Shown here: piece by piece, positions 56,537 to 64,000 of the stretch
Layout of the letters: every line of letters begins with the position of its first letter
Numbering within the stretch: the stretch's first letter is position 1
NCBI GenBank assembly: GCA_045602025.1
Contig: JAZSAT010000023.1
Span: 21,922-85,921, forward strand
Source of the DNA: RGIG5579 sp045602025
GTDB taxonomy: Bacteria; Bacillota; Clostridia; Oscillospirales; SIG627
Reading direction: 5' to 3'
DNA length: 64,000 nt
Notes under the pieces: model-generated
Told to the model about the DNA's origin: nothing
Database searches by the model: none
Seen by the model: the letters and a program-made list of their open reading frames with translations, nothing else
Made by a program: the position numbers and the translations under genes

Positions 56537-57790
56537 ATGAAAAAAACAATTTTGGTTTGTTTTTTCCTTTTTGGTATGCTCCTTCTTTTTTCTTGCGGAA
56601 AAGAGGCTCCTTCAAAAAGTCCACCGCTTACCGAAGAGCCTTGCACGACGGAAAATAAGGGGAATCATGTTGCGGAAACAAATGAGATTCTATCTGATAC
56701 AGAGGATAAAAACTCCGTTTCCGTAACCGGTACTTCCTTACCGACAACGACTACACAGCATCAGCATCACTTTCTTGTCTTTTCTTTGAAAGAGTCAAAC
56801 TGTATGCAGGAAGGAGAGAGGGTATGGCTGTGTACTTGCGGCAAGACCAAAAGTGAAAAAATTCAAAAAACGCCCCATGAGTTTTCAGGTGCTAATTGTA
56901 ATGAGCCTGCCACCTGCAAACGCTGCGGAGCAAAAGGCGAAAAATTAAAGCACAATTACGCGGGCAATACCTGTGTTCTTTGTAAAAATGTGATCCAATC
57001 TCCTGTTTTTGTTTTGGGAGAAGAGCTCTCCTTTGATGAAACAGATAAAAGCATTATTCAAAAGCTCGGGAATCCCAGCGAGATCCTTTTGGAGGGGGAA
57101 TTAAAGAGCCTTCTTTATTATCAGGACTATTCCCGTTTTACCTTGATTCAAACCGACAGTGTCGGACTTTGGGGTGTGTTTACTTTTGACTCCGAGGCCT
57201 TTTTTCAAATCGGAGGTCAAACGATCAGCTTTTCCTCTTTTTCGGGAAAAAAAGATCCGGAATCGGAGGCTGATTATTTAAATGCAGACTCTTGCCGCGT
57301 TTACGGCTTCAGAGATCGGCTCGGAAACGGTAAGATTTATGCTCTTTGGATGCGTTATGCGGAATGCAAATACGATTTTATGCAGGATTCGGATATTTTA
57401 CAAAGCTACGATACCCAGTCTCGCATCTCTTTTCACTATGTAAACGCTCTTCGTGCAAAAAACGGTATTGCGCCTCTTTTATGGTCGGTCCAGGCTTCCC
57501 GCGCATCTTACCTCTATGCAGAGAAGATGTCCAAAGAGAACTTCTTTTATCATGACGGCCTTTACGGAGTCAGACTGAATCAAGAGGGGATCGTGTGGCA
57601 AAGCTGCGGGGAAAATATATCCCAAGGCTATATCAATTCCTTCTTTGTGTGTGATGCATATTATAATTGCCTTGACCATAGAAATAATATTTTAAATACG
57701 GAATTTACCCATGTTGGAATGGGATATTATTTGAAGAGTGATGAATACGGCCCCTTAGCAGTAATGGGGGCACAAACCTTCTACAGTTAA
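56537..57790 (+). CDS. CAP-domain lipoprotein with CAP-associated domain
   Basis: 417 residues. Lipobox 'LLLFSCG' (Cys about 20); a Ser/Thr/Glu linker; Cys/His-rich repeats (about 75-155, 'CTCGKTKSEK', 'CKRCGAKGEKLKHNYAG'); a CAP-associated domain (about 160-285, 'LGNPSEILLEGELKSLLYY'); and a C-terminal CAP domain ('FHYVNALRAKNGIAPLLWSV', 'FYHDGLYG', 'GENISQGY', 'CLDHRNNILNTEFTHVGMGY'). The role is unknown; proteins of this kind are common in spore-formers' envelopes. It follows the MBL gene by nine bases. It shares its layout with the CAP lipoprotein at 19407. Confidence 0.88.
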   Translation: MKKTILVCFFLFGMLLLFSCGKEAPSKSPPLTEEPCTTENKGNHVAETNEILSDTEDKNSVSVTGTSLPTTTTQHQHHFLVFSLKESNCMQEGERVWLCTCGKTKSEKIQKTPHEFSGANCNEPATCKRCGAKGEKLKHNYAGNTCVLCKNVIQSPVFVLGEELSFDETDKSIIQKLGNPSEILLEGELKSLLYYQDYSRFTLIQTDSVGLWGVFTFDSEAFFQIGGQTISFSSFSGKKDPESEADYLNADSCRVYGFRDRLGNGKIYALWMRYAECKYDFMQDSDILQSYDTQSRISFHYVNALRAKNGIAPLLWSVQASRASYLYAEKMSKENFFYHDGLYGVRLNQEGIVWQSCGENISQGYINSFFVCDAYYNCLDHRNNILNTEFTHVGMGYYLKSDEYGPLAVMGAQTFYS

Positions 57791-57819
57791 AAAAACGACT
57801 CATATGAGTCGTTTTTTTT
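57790..57819. terminator. Bidirectional terminator between the CAP gene and spoIIIAH
   Basis: Perfect palindrome of about 28 bp (AAAAAACGACTCAT followed by its complement) with flanking A and T runs; the spoIIIAH stop codon overlaps its 3' end. Confidence 0.87.
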
Positions 57820-58483
57820 ATTTATTTACTTTTTCAATGATTTTAACGGATTTCGGTTGAATGGCAGATTCCAAATATACGATTTCTTTGATTTGTGCCA
57901 CCTCTCCCGGAGTAAGTCCGTCGGAAGACACTACGATATTGGCATTTTCATCATTGATAATGGCAACACATTCTTCAAAGCCTTTTGCTTTCACAAGGTT
58001 TTCAATGTCAATTTCCCAACTGGTTTCATTCGCAATGCGCTCCATTTGTGTAAAGGCGTCTGTTTTTGCACTTTCGCTGGCTTCTTCATCCTCGGTAATG
58101 CTGACCAGAACCTCAAGGGCTTCGCCTCTTGCCCGTTCTCTGTCAATGATCGCGCTTGCAAAATAGCTTTCCTGAGAGACTTCTTCTTGTACTTCATCTC
58201 CCTCGGGAAGAGCAATCTCTTTTGTTGGGGTAATGCCGTAGCGAATGTTCAGATACCCTGCTACTGCAACGATTACAAGGCACCCTGCGATCAAAGCATT
58301 CTTGGCATTGATGCCTTTCCAAGGAAAGGGCTTTGCCTTTTCCATCATTTTTTCAAACCATTTGGGCATTTTCAGAAAACTGTCGTCATACTCTTCCTTT
58401 TGAAATTCGGTCAGAGATGTTTCTTCCTTGTCCAAAATTTCTTCCGCGGGTGTTTCCAGCTTGATTTTTTTTAGTTTTTTCAT
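57818..58483 (-). CDS. spoIIIAH: Stage III sporulation protein AH
   Basis: 221 residues. A charged cytosolic N-terminus (about 1-75), one transmembrane helix (about 83-100, 'NALIAGCLVIVAVAGYLNI') and an extracytoplasmic YscJ/FliF-like ring-forming domain (about 130-221, 'ENLVKAKGFEECVAIINDEN'). In Bacillus SpoIIIAH binds SpoIIQ across the septum to form the feeding-tube channel between mother cell and forespore. An AGGAG site precedes the ATG. It is the last gene of the spoIIIA operon. Confidence 0.93.
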   Translation of the reverse strand: MKKLKKIKLETPAEEILDKEETSLTEFQKEEYDDSFLKMPKWFEKMMEKAKPFPWKGINAKNALIAGCLVIVAVAGYLNIRYGITPTKEIALPEGDEVQEEVSQESYFASAIIDRERARGEALEVLVSITEDEEASESAKTDAFTQMERIANETSWEIDIENLVKAKGFEECVAIINDENANIVVSSDGLTPGEVAQIKEIVYLESAIQPKSVKIIEKVNK

Positions 58484-58493
58484 GGTGTTCTCC

Positions 58494-58964
58494 TCACTGC
58501 GTTACAAAAATTTTATTTTGTGTAAGATCCAGCGTTCCTGCCACAAGTCGAAGGATCTTTTCACGAATAAGAGCGTTATCGGCTCCGTGACAGACCACGC
58601 TCACCCCCTTTATTTTCGGTGCACCTGTTTCCACGAGTATGGGGCTCGAGACCCCATTTTCCTCTTTCATCAGAAAAGTGCTGATATCGTTTCCGTTTTG
58701 TGTTTGTTCCTCTTGCAGAAAGGTGTATCGTTTTCCGCTTTCCAGCGTGATCATCACATTTACTTCGGAAACGCCATCGATCTTTTCAATGATGCCGCAA
58801 AGCCTCTCTTCCAAGCGCAAAACATAATTCTCTTCATCAAAATCATCCTGAGCTGCTTTGACTTCTTTATTGGAATGATATTCCGATAGAAAAAGAAAAA
58901 TGACTCCAAGAGATAAAAGAATCAGAAGAAGGGGCATATTTTTTTTCATATTTTTAATTTCCAT
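58494..58964 (-). CDS. spoIIIAG: Stage III sporulation protein AG
   Basis: 156 residues. A transmembrane helix (about 12-30) is followed by the ring-forming domain with 'RLEERLCGIIEKIDGVSEVN' and 'VNVMITLESGKRYTF', typical of SpoIIIAG, which forms a large ring in the outer forespore membrane complex. The ATG at 58964 follows GAGGAT. An upstream ATG that overlaps the spoIIIAF stop (58976) uses the ribosome binding site itself as codons and is less likely. Confidence 0.93.
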   Translation of the reverse strand: MEIKNMKKNMPLLLILLSLGVIFLFLSEYHSNKEVKAAQDDFDEENYVLRLEERLCGIIEKIDGVSEVNVMITLESGKRYTFLQEEQTQNGNDISTFLMKEENGVSSPILVETGAPKIKGVSVVCHGADNALIREKILRLVAGTLDLTQNKIFVTQ

Positions 58965-58972
58965 TTTGATCC

Positions 58973-59407
58973 TCATTTCGCTTTGCATTCAATTCCGTAG
59001 TTTGTTTTGATCCAGTCTGCAATTCTTTGTGAAATATCGGGGTCTTTGCTTTTCACTTTGATCAGAACCGGCGTTTTCGTTTCGTCTGTGTGGATCTCAA
59101 ATTCCGCTTCACTTTCGGGAAATATTTCTTTTATGGTGTCGTGCATTTTTGCCGCAAAACGCTTCAGCAAGTAAACCTCGGTATCTTCCGTTTTTATATC
59201 TGAAAGAAAAACATTCATCTTTTCGGAAAGAAGATTTTCTTCTTTAAAGATCGGTAAAAGAGGAGAGAAGACCGATAGAATCAGGACCATTGCGATTATA
59301 AAACGAAGCGGTCCGTAAAGAGGGGATTCCTCTCCCTTTGGCAAAAGAGCTTTGGAGACGCTTTTAAAAACACATAAAAAAATCAAGGTAATAACCCAGG
59401 CCTTCAT
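58973..59407 (-). CDS. spoIIIAF: Stage III sporulation protein AF
   Basis: 144 residues. Two N-terminal helices (about 3-17 and 33-52, 'LRFIIAMVLILSVFSPLLPI') and a C-terminal ring-building domain ending 'DPDISQRIADWIKTNYGIEC'. This is the usual SpoIIIAF layout. It starts one base after the spoIIIAE stop. Confidence 0.92.
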   Translation of the reverse strand: MKAWVITLIFLCVFKSVSKALLPKGEESPLYGPLRFIIAMVLILSVFSPLLPIFKEENLLSEKMNVFLSDIKTEDTEVYLLKRFAAKMHDTIKEIFPESEAEFEIHTDETKTPVLIKVKSKDPDISQRIADWIKTNYGIECKAK

Positions 59408-59408
59408 A

Positions 59409-60524
59409 TTAAAAACTTCCTCTGTGATTTATAAATATCGTAATATAGAAAACAAGGTAGCACCCCTCCGAGATCATCAGTGCCATCAAAAGATCAAAAA
59501 GAGAAGATAGGGAAGAGAGCAGGCTTTTGCATTTCGTTTCCCCTAAAATTTCTCCAACTGTTCCCGCAAAGGACAAAAAGATCTTTTGAACTGCAAGGGT
59601 CAAAATGGGCCTTAAGATAATGTAAAAAAGAATCAGCAAGCAAAGAACGCCGCATTCGCTTTTTATAGCCTGAAAAGAAGCAGACAGGGTCTTTGCATTT
59701 TCCCCAACAAGAGAGCCGACAACGGGAATAAAATTTCCCGCGGCAAAGCGTACCGATCGCATCGCAAGGGAATCGGCAGAGGTCGCCAAAACACTTTGCA
59801 AAGAAAGGGTGGCACTCACAAGGGTGAAAAACAGAACGCAGAGAACCTTTGCTGTCTTTTTGATAAAAGTGATCAGTCCACCAAGGCCGAGGTCCGTCGC
59901 GCCGTCCACCATGGAAAAACAAAACAGTGTATTCAGTAGCGGCGCAAGGTAGGTGGAAACGATGGCATTTACCGTTCCAAGGACGAGGTTTATGTTTACC
60001 CCAAGCGTCCTTGCCGCCCCTCCTCCCCCTGTCATGGTAAGCAAAACGGTCGTTACCGGGAGAGATGCAATAAAAAAGGAATGAATGGAGCGAAGAGCCA
60101 GGGCGACATTTTCGATCCCTGCTTTCAATCCGGAATAAGCCGTAAGGGACATAATAAGAAAAAAGATAAAGTCAAAGCTGTTTTCCATTCCCTTGATCTT
60201 GAAGGATTTTTTTACATTTCGAAAGAGTGCAGAGATCAAAAGAAGGCCGCTAAGAGACGCGAAAAGGCGAAATCCGCGGGAAAGGCCGATGGAAAAAGCA
60301 TTTCCGATCTCGCCGACTACCGATTGAAAGAAGCTCTTTTCGCTTCTTTTTTCAAAAAGATTGAAGATCTCTTCTTTTTCCACTTCTTCCGGGATCGCCT
60401 CCCAAAGAGAATCTATTTGGGAAAATTCCTCGATGCTTTTTGTTTCTGTTGCAGCCGCACTTTGAGAAAAAAGAAAAAAGCATATAAAAATAAAAGATAT
60501 GATTTTTTTCATCCTATGTTTCAA
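59409..60524 (-). CDS. spoIIIAE: Stage III sporulation protein AE
   Basis: 371 residues. A signal-peptide-like N-terminus (about 5-25) is followed by seven or so membrane helices; 'TMTGGGGAARTLGVNINLVL', 'MVDGATDLGLGGLITFIKKT' and 'FIPVVGSLVGENAKTLSASF' are typical of SpoIIIAE, the polytopic channel-like subunit of the feeding-tube complex. The start is TTG 60524, overlapping the spoIIIAD stop (TTGA); an internal ATG four codons in is possible. Confidence 0.93.
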   Translation of the reverse strand: MKHRMKKIISFIFICFFLFSQSAAATETKSIEEFSQIDSLWEAIPEEVEKEEIFNLFEKRSEKSFFQSVVGEIGNAFSIGLSRGFRLFASLSGLLLISALFRNVKKSFKIKGMENSFDFIFFLIMSLTAYSGLKAGIENVALALRSIHSFFIASLPVTTVLLTMTGGGGAARTLGVNINLVLGTVNAIVSTYLAPLLNTLFCFSMVDGATDLGLGGLITFIKKTAKVLCVLFFTLVSATLSLQSVLATSADSLAMRSVRFAAGNFIPVVGSLVGENAKTLSASFQAIKSECGVLCLLILFYIILRPILTLAVQKIFLSFAGTVGEILGETKCKSLLSSLSSLFDLLMALMISEGCYLVFYITIFINHRGSF

Positions 60525-60907
60525 GAGAGTATTTCTCCGATCAGCTTTAATAAGTATTCAAGTATCGGCAGAGAAAGGAAGAGCAGCGCGCTTTTTCCGC
60601 AAAGCTCAAGCTTTTCTGCAATTTTTTCTTCTCCGAGATCGCGGCAAAAGGAGGTAGCAACCGCAGTTAAAAGGCAGATTCCGAGTGCTTTATATAAAAG
60701 GGAAAACATCTCCGGAATTTTTGTTTTATTGCCAAAGAGGGCGATCTCTTTTAAAACAGGAGATAAGAATTTTATGAAAACAAAAAGAAAAACAACACCG
60801 ATCTGGCATAGGATCAAAGGCTTAAATTTGGGAAAGGATTCCTCGGCGATCTTAACAAGGATCGCGCCGAAAAGAGCGAAAAAGCAAATAGGTAAAAAGG
60901 ATGTCAT
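60521..60907 (-). CDS. spoIIIAD: Stage III sporulation protein AD
   Basis: 128 residues, four hydrophobic helices. 'GAILVKIAEESFPKFKPL' and 'ICLLTAVATSFCRDLGEEKI' with 'KSALLFLSLPILEYLL' match SpoIIIAD. It overlaps spoIIIAC by four bases (ATGA) and spoIIIAE by four. Confidence 0.93.
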   Translation of the reverse strand: MTSFLPICFFALFGAILVKIAEESFPKFKPLILCQIGVVFLFVFIKFLSPVLKEIALFGNKTKIPEMFSLLYKALGICLLTAVATSFCRDLGEEKIAEKLELCGKSALLFLSLPILEYLLKLIGEILS

Positions 60908-61098
60908 ATTCCAAAGGTGTTCCGCACGGTTGAAATGAGATTTGCGATCTCCCCAACAAGAAGCAGCAGAACAATAATGATCCCGCCTAAGGTTACATAG
61001 CTCGCTTGCTCGTCTTTTCCGCTGGATTTGAGAACCTGACAGAGAATACTGGCCAAAAGTCCCACTCCCGCAATTTTCAGAAGCAAAGTTACATCCAT
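60904..61098 (-). CDS. spoIIIAC: Stage III sporulation protein AC
   Basis: 64 residues with two transmembrane helices. 'LLKIAGVGLLASILCQVLKS' and 'GKDEQASYVTLGGIIIVLLL' are the conserved halves of SpoIIIAC. An AGGAGAAG site precedes the ATG, nine bases after spoIIIAB. Confidence 0.95.
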   Translation of the reverse strand: MDVTLLLKIAGVGLLASILCQVLKSSGKDEQASYVTLGGIIIVLLLLVGEIANLISTVRNTFGI

Positions 61099-61107
61099 TT
61101 TCTTCTC

Positions 61108-61608
61108 CTATAGCATTAAAATGAAGATCCCGATCCCAACGGTTATGCCTACCATTCGCGAGATTCGAATCTTGTTTTCCGTTTCCGTTTTTTCTTTTTC
61201 GTTCTCTTTTTTTAATTGGTCGATGGTGTGATAAAGCTCGTTGATCTGGCTCTCTTTTCCTTGTGTTCCGAAGTGATCACCAGTGCTTTGAACGAGATCT
61301 GCCATCTGAGGAGAAAAGCCAAAAGAGGGAAGATGCTTTTTTATGATCCGCCCAAGTGCACCGCAAGGAGCACTCTCCACCTCCTCACGAAGTGAAGGGA
61401 GAAATCCCGCCTTTTCCAAAACCTTGTTATCAAAGGAAAAAAAGATCTCCTTTTGATCCCGATTGAAATTTTCAATTTGAAATAAAATGTGCTGAAAAAA
61501 CAGCACCGTATTTTTCCGCAAATTCTGTTTCTGCCGTATTTCCTCCCCAAGAAAATAGGAAAACAGTATCGGAACGATAGAAAGAAGTAAAAGCCCGGCC
61601 GTTTTCAC
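61108..61608 (-). CDS. spoIIIAB: Stage III sporulation protein AB
   Basis: 166 residues. An N-terminal helix (about 3-20), a long helical cytosolic domain homologous to type II secretion GspF ('FSFDNKVLEKAGFLPSL', 'SPQMADLVQSTGDHFGTQGK') and a C-terminal helix (about 148-166). The start is GTG 61608, overlapping the spoIIIAA stop (GTGA) with GGGAG eight bases upstream; a GTG five codons earlier lies inside spoIIIAA. Confidence 0.93.
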   Translation of the reverse strand: MKTAGLLLLSIVPILFSYFLGEEIRQKQNLRKNTVLFFQHILFQIENFNRDQKEIFFSFDNKVLEKAGFLPSLREEVESAPCGALGRIIKKHLPSFGFSPQMADLVQSTGDHFGTQGKESQINELYHTIDQLKKENEKEKTETENKIRISRMVGITVGIGIFILML

Positions 61609-62513
61609 GAAACATTCTCCCACCGCAAAAAGAAGCGGTATTCTTTCCCGGGGATTTTTTGTATGGATACTGCTTTTTCAAATCTGCCCGATCGAAAAAG
61701 CGTTTCTAAATAAGGGATCCTTCTTGCTTCGGTAAGCTCCTTGGCATGAGCGGTAGCGATTACATGGCATCCGCCGCTGCAGGAGGACAAAAGCGAGCGC
61801 GCCTCTTCTTCATTTCCGATCTCGTCGCATAAAATCACCTGAGGAGTAAAAAGCCTGGTGGCCATTTCCACGCCTTCCTTTTTTTCATAGCCGGAAAGCA
61901 CATCGCAAAGCCCCATATTTTCCGTAAAATGTTTCGGGAAGATCTCCCGTCTCTCATCGATCACAGCTACGCGCAAAGGTTTATTCAGCCCTTCTCCCTT
62001 GGAGAGAAGCGTCGCGAGAGAACGGATCAGAGTGGTTTTTCCTTCTCCGGGTTTAGAGAGAATCAAAAAGGAGGAAAGCCCTTCTTCGCGGATCCTTTCC
62101 ATTAGAGGCAAAGCCGCATAAGGCACATTTCTCGGGATCCTTATGTTCATTCCCTCGGGCCGTTCGGGTAAAAAGTTTTTTGTGCTCCCCTTAGAGGCGC
62201 AAAGGCCCAAACGCCAGCCGTCTTCGTCTACGGCGTAGCCTTCCTTCAAGGTGTCAAAGTATCGGTAAACACTTCCCATACAAAAAGCGGAAAGGATCTG
62301 AGTCATTTCTTTTTCCGTGCAGCAAAGTGCTCTGCTGAATTTGCAAGGCTTTCCTTCTTCATCAATAAGAATATTTCCCTCGTAGCTTGTAAGGGAAAGG
62401 GGAAGAGATGTGCGAAGCCTGATCTCGCAGATCCTGTCCCACCCCTCATAGCCTTCCAGCGCATCCTTGATCCTTTTCGGAAAGTGAAACAAATGCTTTT
62501 TGATATCGTCCAT
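61605..62513 (-). CDS. spoIIIAA: Stage III sporulation protein AA, ATPase
   Basis: 302 residues. AAA+/secretion-type ATPase: Walker A 'SKPGEGKTTLIRSLATLL', 'AVIDERREIFP' and Walker B-like 'PQVILCDEIGNEEEARSLL', with an N-terminal domain containing 'ICEIRLRTSLPLSLTS' and 'EGYAVDEDGWRLGLCA'. It powers the SpoIIIA-SpoIIQ complex. The ATG at 62513 has AAGGAG; the much longer in-frame reading reaches into the intergenic region and lacks support. Confidence 0.94.
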   Translation of the reverse strand: MDDIKKHLFHFPKRIKDALEGYEGWDRICEIRLRTSLPLSLTSYEGNILIDEEGKPCKFSRALCCTEKEMTQILSAFCMGSVYRYFDTLKEGYAVDEDGWRLGLCASKGSTKNFLPERPEGMNIRIPRNVPYAALPLMERIREEGLSSFLILSKPGEGKTTLIRSLATLLSKGEGLNKPLRVAVIDERREIFPKHFTENMGLCDVLSGYEKKEGVEMATRLFTPQVILCDEIGNEEEARSLLSSCSGGCHVIATAHAKELTEARRIPYLETLFRSGRFEKAVSIQKIPGKEYRFFLRWENVS

Positions 62514-62538
62514 TTTCTTCTCCTTTTTTACATGCTCC

Positions 62539-62568
62539 ATTCTATGCAAAAGACAATCAAAAAATGAC
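62539..62568 (-). promoter_or_regulatory. Sigma-E-type promoter of the spoIIIA operon
   Basis: On the minus strand GTCATTTT (62561-62568), 14 bp, CATAGAAT (62539-62546), close to the Bacillus sigma-E pattern (GTCATATT, 13-15 bp, CATACAAT), 26 bp upstream of the spoIIIAA start. A small palindrome TGACCG/CGGTCA (62565-62581) overlaps the -35. Confidence 0.7.
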
Positions 62569-62634
62569 CGCTGATCGGTCATCGTATAAAAGGTTTTTGA
62601 TTTGCATATTTTTAAACCTCTTTCAGGGATTTTC

Positions 62635-62663
62635 TTGCAATTTTCAGAGCTGTGTGGTAAAAT
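62635..62663 (+). promoter_or_regulatory. SigA-type promoter of the BspA-like gene
   Basis: TTGCAA (62635-62640), 17 bp, TAAAAT (62658-62663) with an extended -10 TGG. The transcript would start near 62670, at the base of the folded leader. Confidence 0.7.
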
Positions 62664-62669
62664 ACTCTT

Positions 62670-62809
62670 TGCCAAACAAAACCAAATATTGTAGTACGAT
62701 ACGGTATGTGTATTTTTATTACGGTAAAAATACAGATGCTCTATTTCTACATATACGGATCGTACTATGTTGGATTTGTTTGGCGACAGTTGGAGCAATG
62801 TATTTTTCG
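62670..62809 (+). ncRNA. Folded 5' leader RNA, candidate cis-regulatory element
   Basis: Nested long-range pairings: GCCAAACAAA (62671-62680) with TTTGTTTGGC (62775-62784); CCAA (62682-62685) with TTGG (62770-62773); TAGTACGAT (62692-62700) with ATCGTACTA (62759-62767). Inside is a perfect 10 bp hairpin TGTATTTTTA/TAAAAATACA (62709-62734) with a TTACGG loop and a further partly paired arm. A terminator follows. It matches no riboswitch class I can recall. A short inverted-repeat element (MITE-like) is an alternative. Confidence 0.6.
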
Positions 62810-62837
62810 GTGCGTAGCTTCGGCTGCGCACTTTTTT
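62810..62837 (+). terminator. Terminator/attenuator in the leader of the BspA-like gene
   Basis: GTGCGTAGC/GCTGCGCAC stem (one G-U) with a TTCG tetraloop and T6, ending 15 bp before the ATG; TTGGAGG follows as the ribosome binding site. Confidence 0.85.
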
Positions 62838-62852
62838 GTTTTGGAGGTAATA

Positions 62853-64000
62853 ATGAAACAACTTTTGAAGAAATCAACGGCCTTCCTCTTGGCACTCTTG
62901 CTCACCTTCGCGGCTTTCCCCTTTAACCTGGTGGAAATGCCCGCATTTGCTGTGGAAGAGGTCAGCGGCACCACAGGTGATTGTACCTGGAGCCTTTCCG
63001 GTACTGTGCTCACCATTTCCGGTAACGGAGCAATGGGTGCTTATTCCTCGTCGGTACTTCCCGAATGGGGAACCGATATTACCGAAGTCGTCATAGAAGA
63101 GGGCGTTACCACCGTTGGCGCGTATGCCTTCAAGAACTGCACTTCGCTTGCCTCTGTCACCATCCCTGACAGCGTTACCACCATTGGCAATGAAGCCTTC
63201 CGCGGCTGTACAGCTCTTTCTTCTCTTACGCTTGGTAACAGCGTGAAATTGATCAACTACGCCGCCTTCAGAGATTGTACGGGCCTTGTTGATGTTGTAC
63301 TTCCCTTGTCAGCAACCACCGTAGGTACCGATGCCTTCCGTGGCTGCAGTGCCCTTTCTACCGTGTGGTACGAAGGAACCGCGGAGCAGAAGGATAAAAT
63401 TACAGTAAAAACTGATAATTCCCCCCTTACCTCCGCTAATTGGCATTGTAATTCCTGCTTGGAAAACCCCGGTGAAGAGAAAGTCCATGTTTCCGCAAGC
63501 TGTTTGGAAACCCAGTGCAAATACTGCGGAGGAATTTGCGAAACCGTAGTGCACCTTTATGACAACGCTTGCGATGCCGAATGTAATACCTGCGGCGAGG
63601 CGCGCACCCCCGCAGACCATACCTACGACAACGCCTGCGATTCTGATTGTAATGAATGCGGCGCAGTCCGCATCCCCTCCGCCCATGTTTACGATAACAC
63701 CTCCGACGGAAACTGTAATGTTTGCGGCTATGCCCGCACCATTACCGGCACCGCAAATGAGTGCACCTGGACGCTCGTCGGCACCGTCCTTACCATCTCC
63801 GGCAAAGGGGATATGCCGAGTTATTCTTGCAACTACAACTATTCAATGGGAAAATATGTAACAACGGCTCCTTGGGGTGCTTCTGTTACAAAAGTTACCG
63901 TCGAGAGTGGTGTAACTTCTATCGGCTCTTATGCTTTTTGTGGTTGCTCTTCCCTAACGGAGATTACCATTCTTAATGGCGTTACCACCATTGGCTACTA
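62853..64000 (+). CDS. BspA-like LRR_5 surface protein, N-terminal part (cut by window edge)
   Basis: 382 complete codons, open to the right edge. Signal peptide (about 1-34, ending AFA); a short beta domain 'CTWSLSGTVLTISGNGAMG'; LRR_5 repeats ('EGVTTVGAYAFKNCTSLASV', 'TIPDSVTTIGNEAFRGCTAL'); a 'VWYEGTAEQKD' element also present in the 46299 protein; three His/Cys repeats of the 'HxYDNxCDxxCNxCG' type; then a second beta domain 'CTWTLVGTVLTISGKGDMP' with new LRRs. It has a GGAGG site and a folded leader with a terminator just upstream. It is probably a large adhesin-like surface protein; whether it ends in a dockerin or cohesin cannot be seen. Confidence 0.92.
   Translation, partial: MKQLLKKSTAFLLALLLTFAAFPFNLVEMPAFAVEEVSGTTGDCTWSLSGTVLTISGNGAMGAYSSSVLPEWGTDITEVVIEEGVTTVGAYAFKNCTSLASVTIPDSVTTIGNEAFRGCTALSSLTLGNSVKLINYAAFRDCTGLVDVVLPLSATTVGTDAFRGCSALSTVWYEGTAEQKDKITVKTDNSPLTSANWHCNSCLENPGEEKVHVSASCLETQCKYCGGICETVVHLYDNACDAECNTCGEARTPADHTYDNACDSDCNECGAVRIPSAHVYDNTSDGNCNVCGYARTITGTANECTWTLVGTVLTISGKGDMPSYSCNYNYSMGKYVTTAPWGASVTKVTVESGVTSIGSYAFCGCSSLTEITILNGVTTIGY

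Noticed and set aside
60081..60938. 285-codon plus-strand ORF
   Set aside because: Antisense to spoIIIAE and spoIIIAD, which have clear family motifs.
62564..62926. 120-codon plus-strand ORF over the intergenic region
   Set aside because: It crosses the promoter, folded leader and terminator and enters the BspA-like gene in the wrong frame; it lacks a ribosome binding site.

Overview
The window looks like the chromosome of a spore-forming, Gram-positive member of the Clostridia. Support: a complete spoIIIAA-AH operon behind a sigma-E-type promoter, a CwlD-type spore-cortex amidase, HPr kinase and WhiA, strong AGGAGG-type ribosome binding sites, many TTG/GTG starts and consensus TTGACA-17 bp-TATAAT promoters. 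Abundant secreted BspA-like leucine-rich repeat (LRR_5), cohesin and dockerin proteins suggest a gut-type Clostridia (Oscillospirales or Christensenellales-like). That taxonomic placement is inference; no rRNA gene is present.

Layout. 1-2.1 kb (minus): 5' part of hflX, rpmE, cwlD and a membrane protein. 2.2-6.9 kb: three tandem paralogous surface proteins. 7-12 kb: tyrosine recombinase, a 26-residue membrane peptide, gpmI, a methionine gamma-lyase-like enzyme, rsmE. 12.2-17.3 kb: PucR/CdaR-type regulator, ftsE, ftsX, S41 protease and a coiled-coil M23 peptidase, probably a division-linked wall-hydrolysis module. 17.3-19.3 kb: greA and lysS; the LysRS has an altered motif 3. 19.4-28 kb: a CAP lipoprotein, then an envelope-stress-like run (rhodanese lipoprotein, RibD_C reductase, LiaF-like, DUF4097, two PH-domain membrane proteins, NatAB-type ABC exporter). 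28-30.6 kb (minus): HAD phosphatase, MgtC, rubrerythrin and a 56-residue protein. 30.7-35 kb: hprK, ROK kinase, murB, whiA, HD nucleotidase. 35-37.4 kb: FkbM methyltransferase and tmcAL, divergent.

37.4-41.1 kb: a dockerin-bearing glucosaminidase beside a membrane-anchored cohesin protein. 41.2-41.8 kb: five tRNA genes (Phe, Gly, Val, Asp, Thr). 41.8-43.2 kb: an accessory patch with a mini-hairpin array, an XRE repressor diverging from a small membrane protein over two matching operators, and a collagen-like remnant. 43.2-51.9 kb: O-antigen-ligase-like protein, a lipoprotein penicillin-binding transpeptidase and a 1853-residue surface protein carrying both cohesin and dockerin. 52-57.8 kb: a GNAT coupled to an 18-residue peptide, a DUF5685/J-domain/membrane-protein run, dgt, an MBL hydrolase and a second CAP lipoprotein. 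57.8-62.5 kb (minus): spoIIIAH back to spoIIIAA. 62.6-64 kb: a highly folded leader and the start of another BspA-like protein, cut by the window end.

Most distinctive points: the cohesin/dockerin cell-wall pair with a second protein carrying both halves; the triplicated anchored beta-sandwich proteins with shared ASxTGD tails; the folded, terminator-ended leader before the last gene; the short Cys-Cys peptide coupled to a GNAT; the two-operator XRE module; and the LysRS motif-3 substitution. No CRISPR array, intact insertion sequence or prophage was seen.
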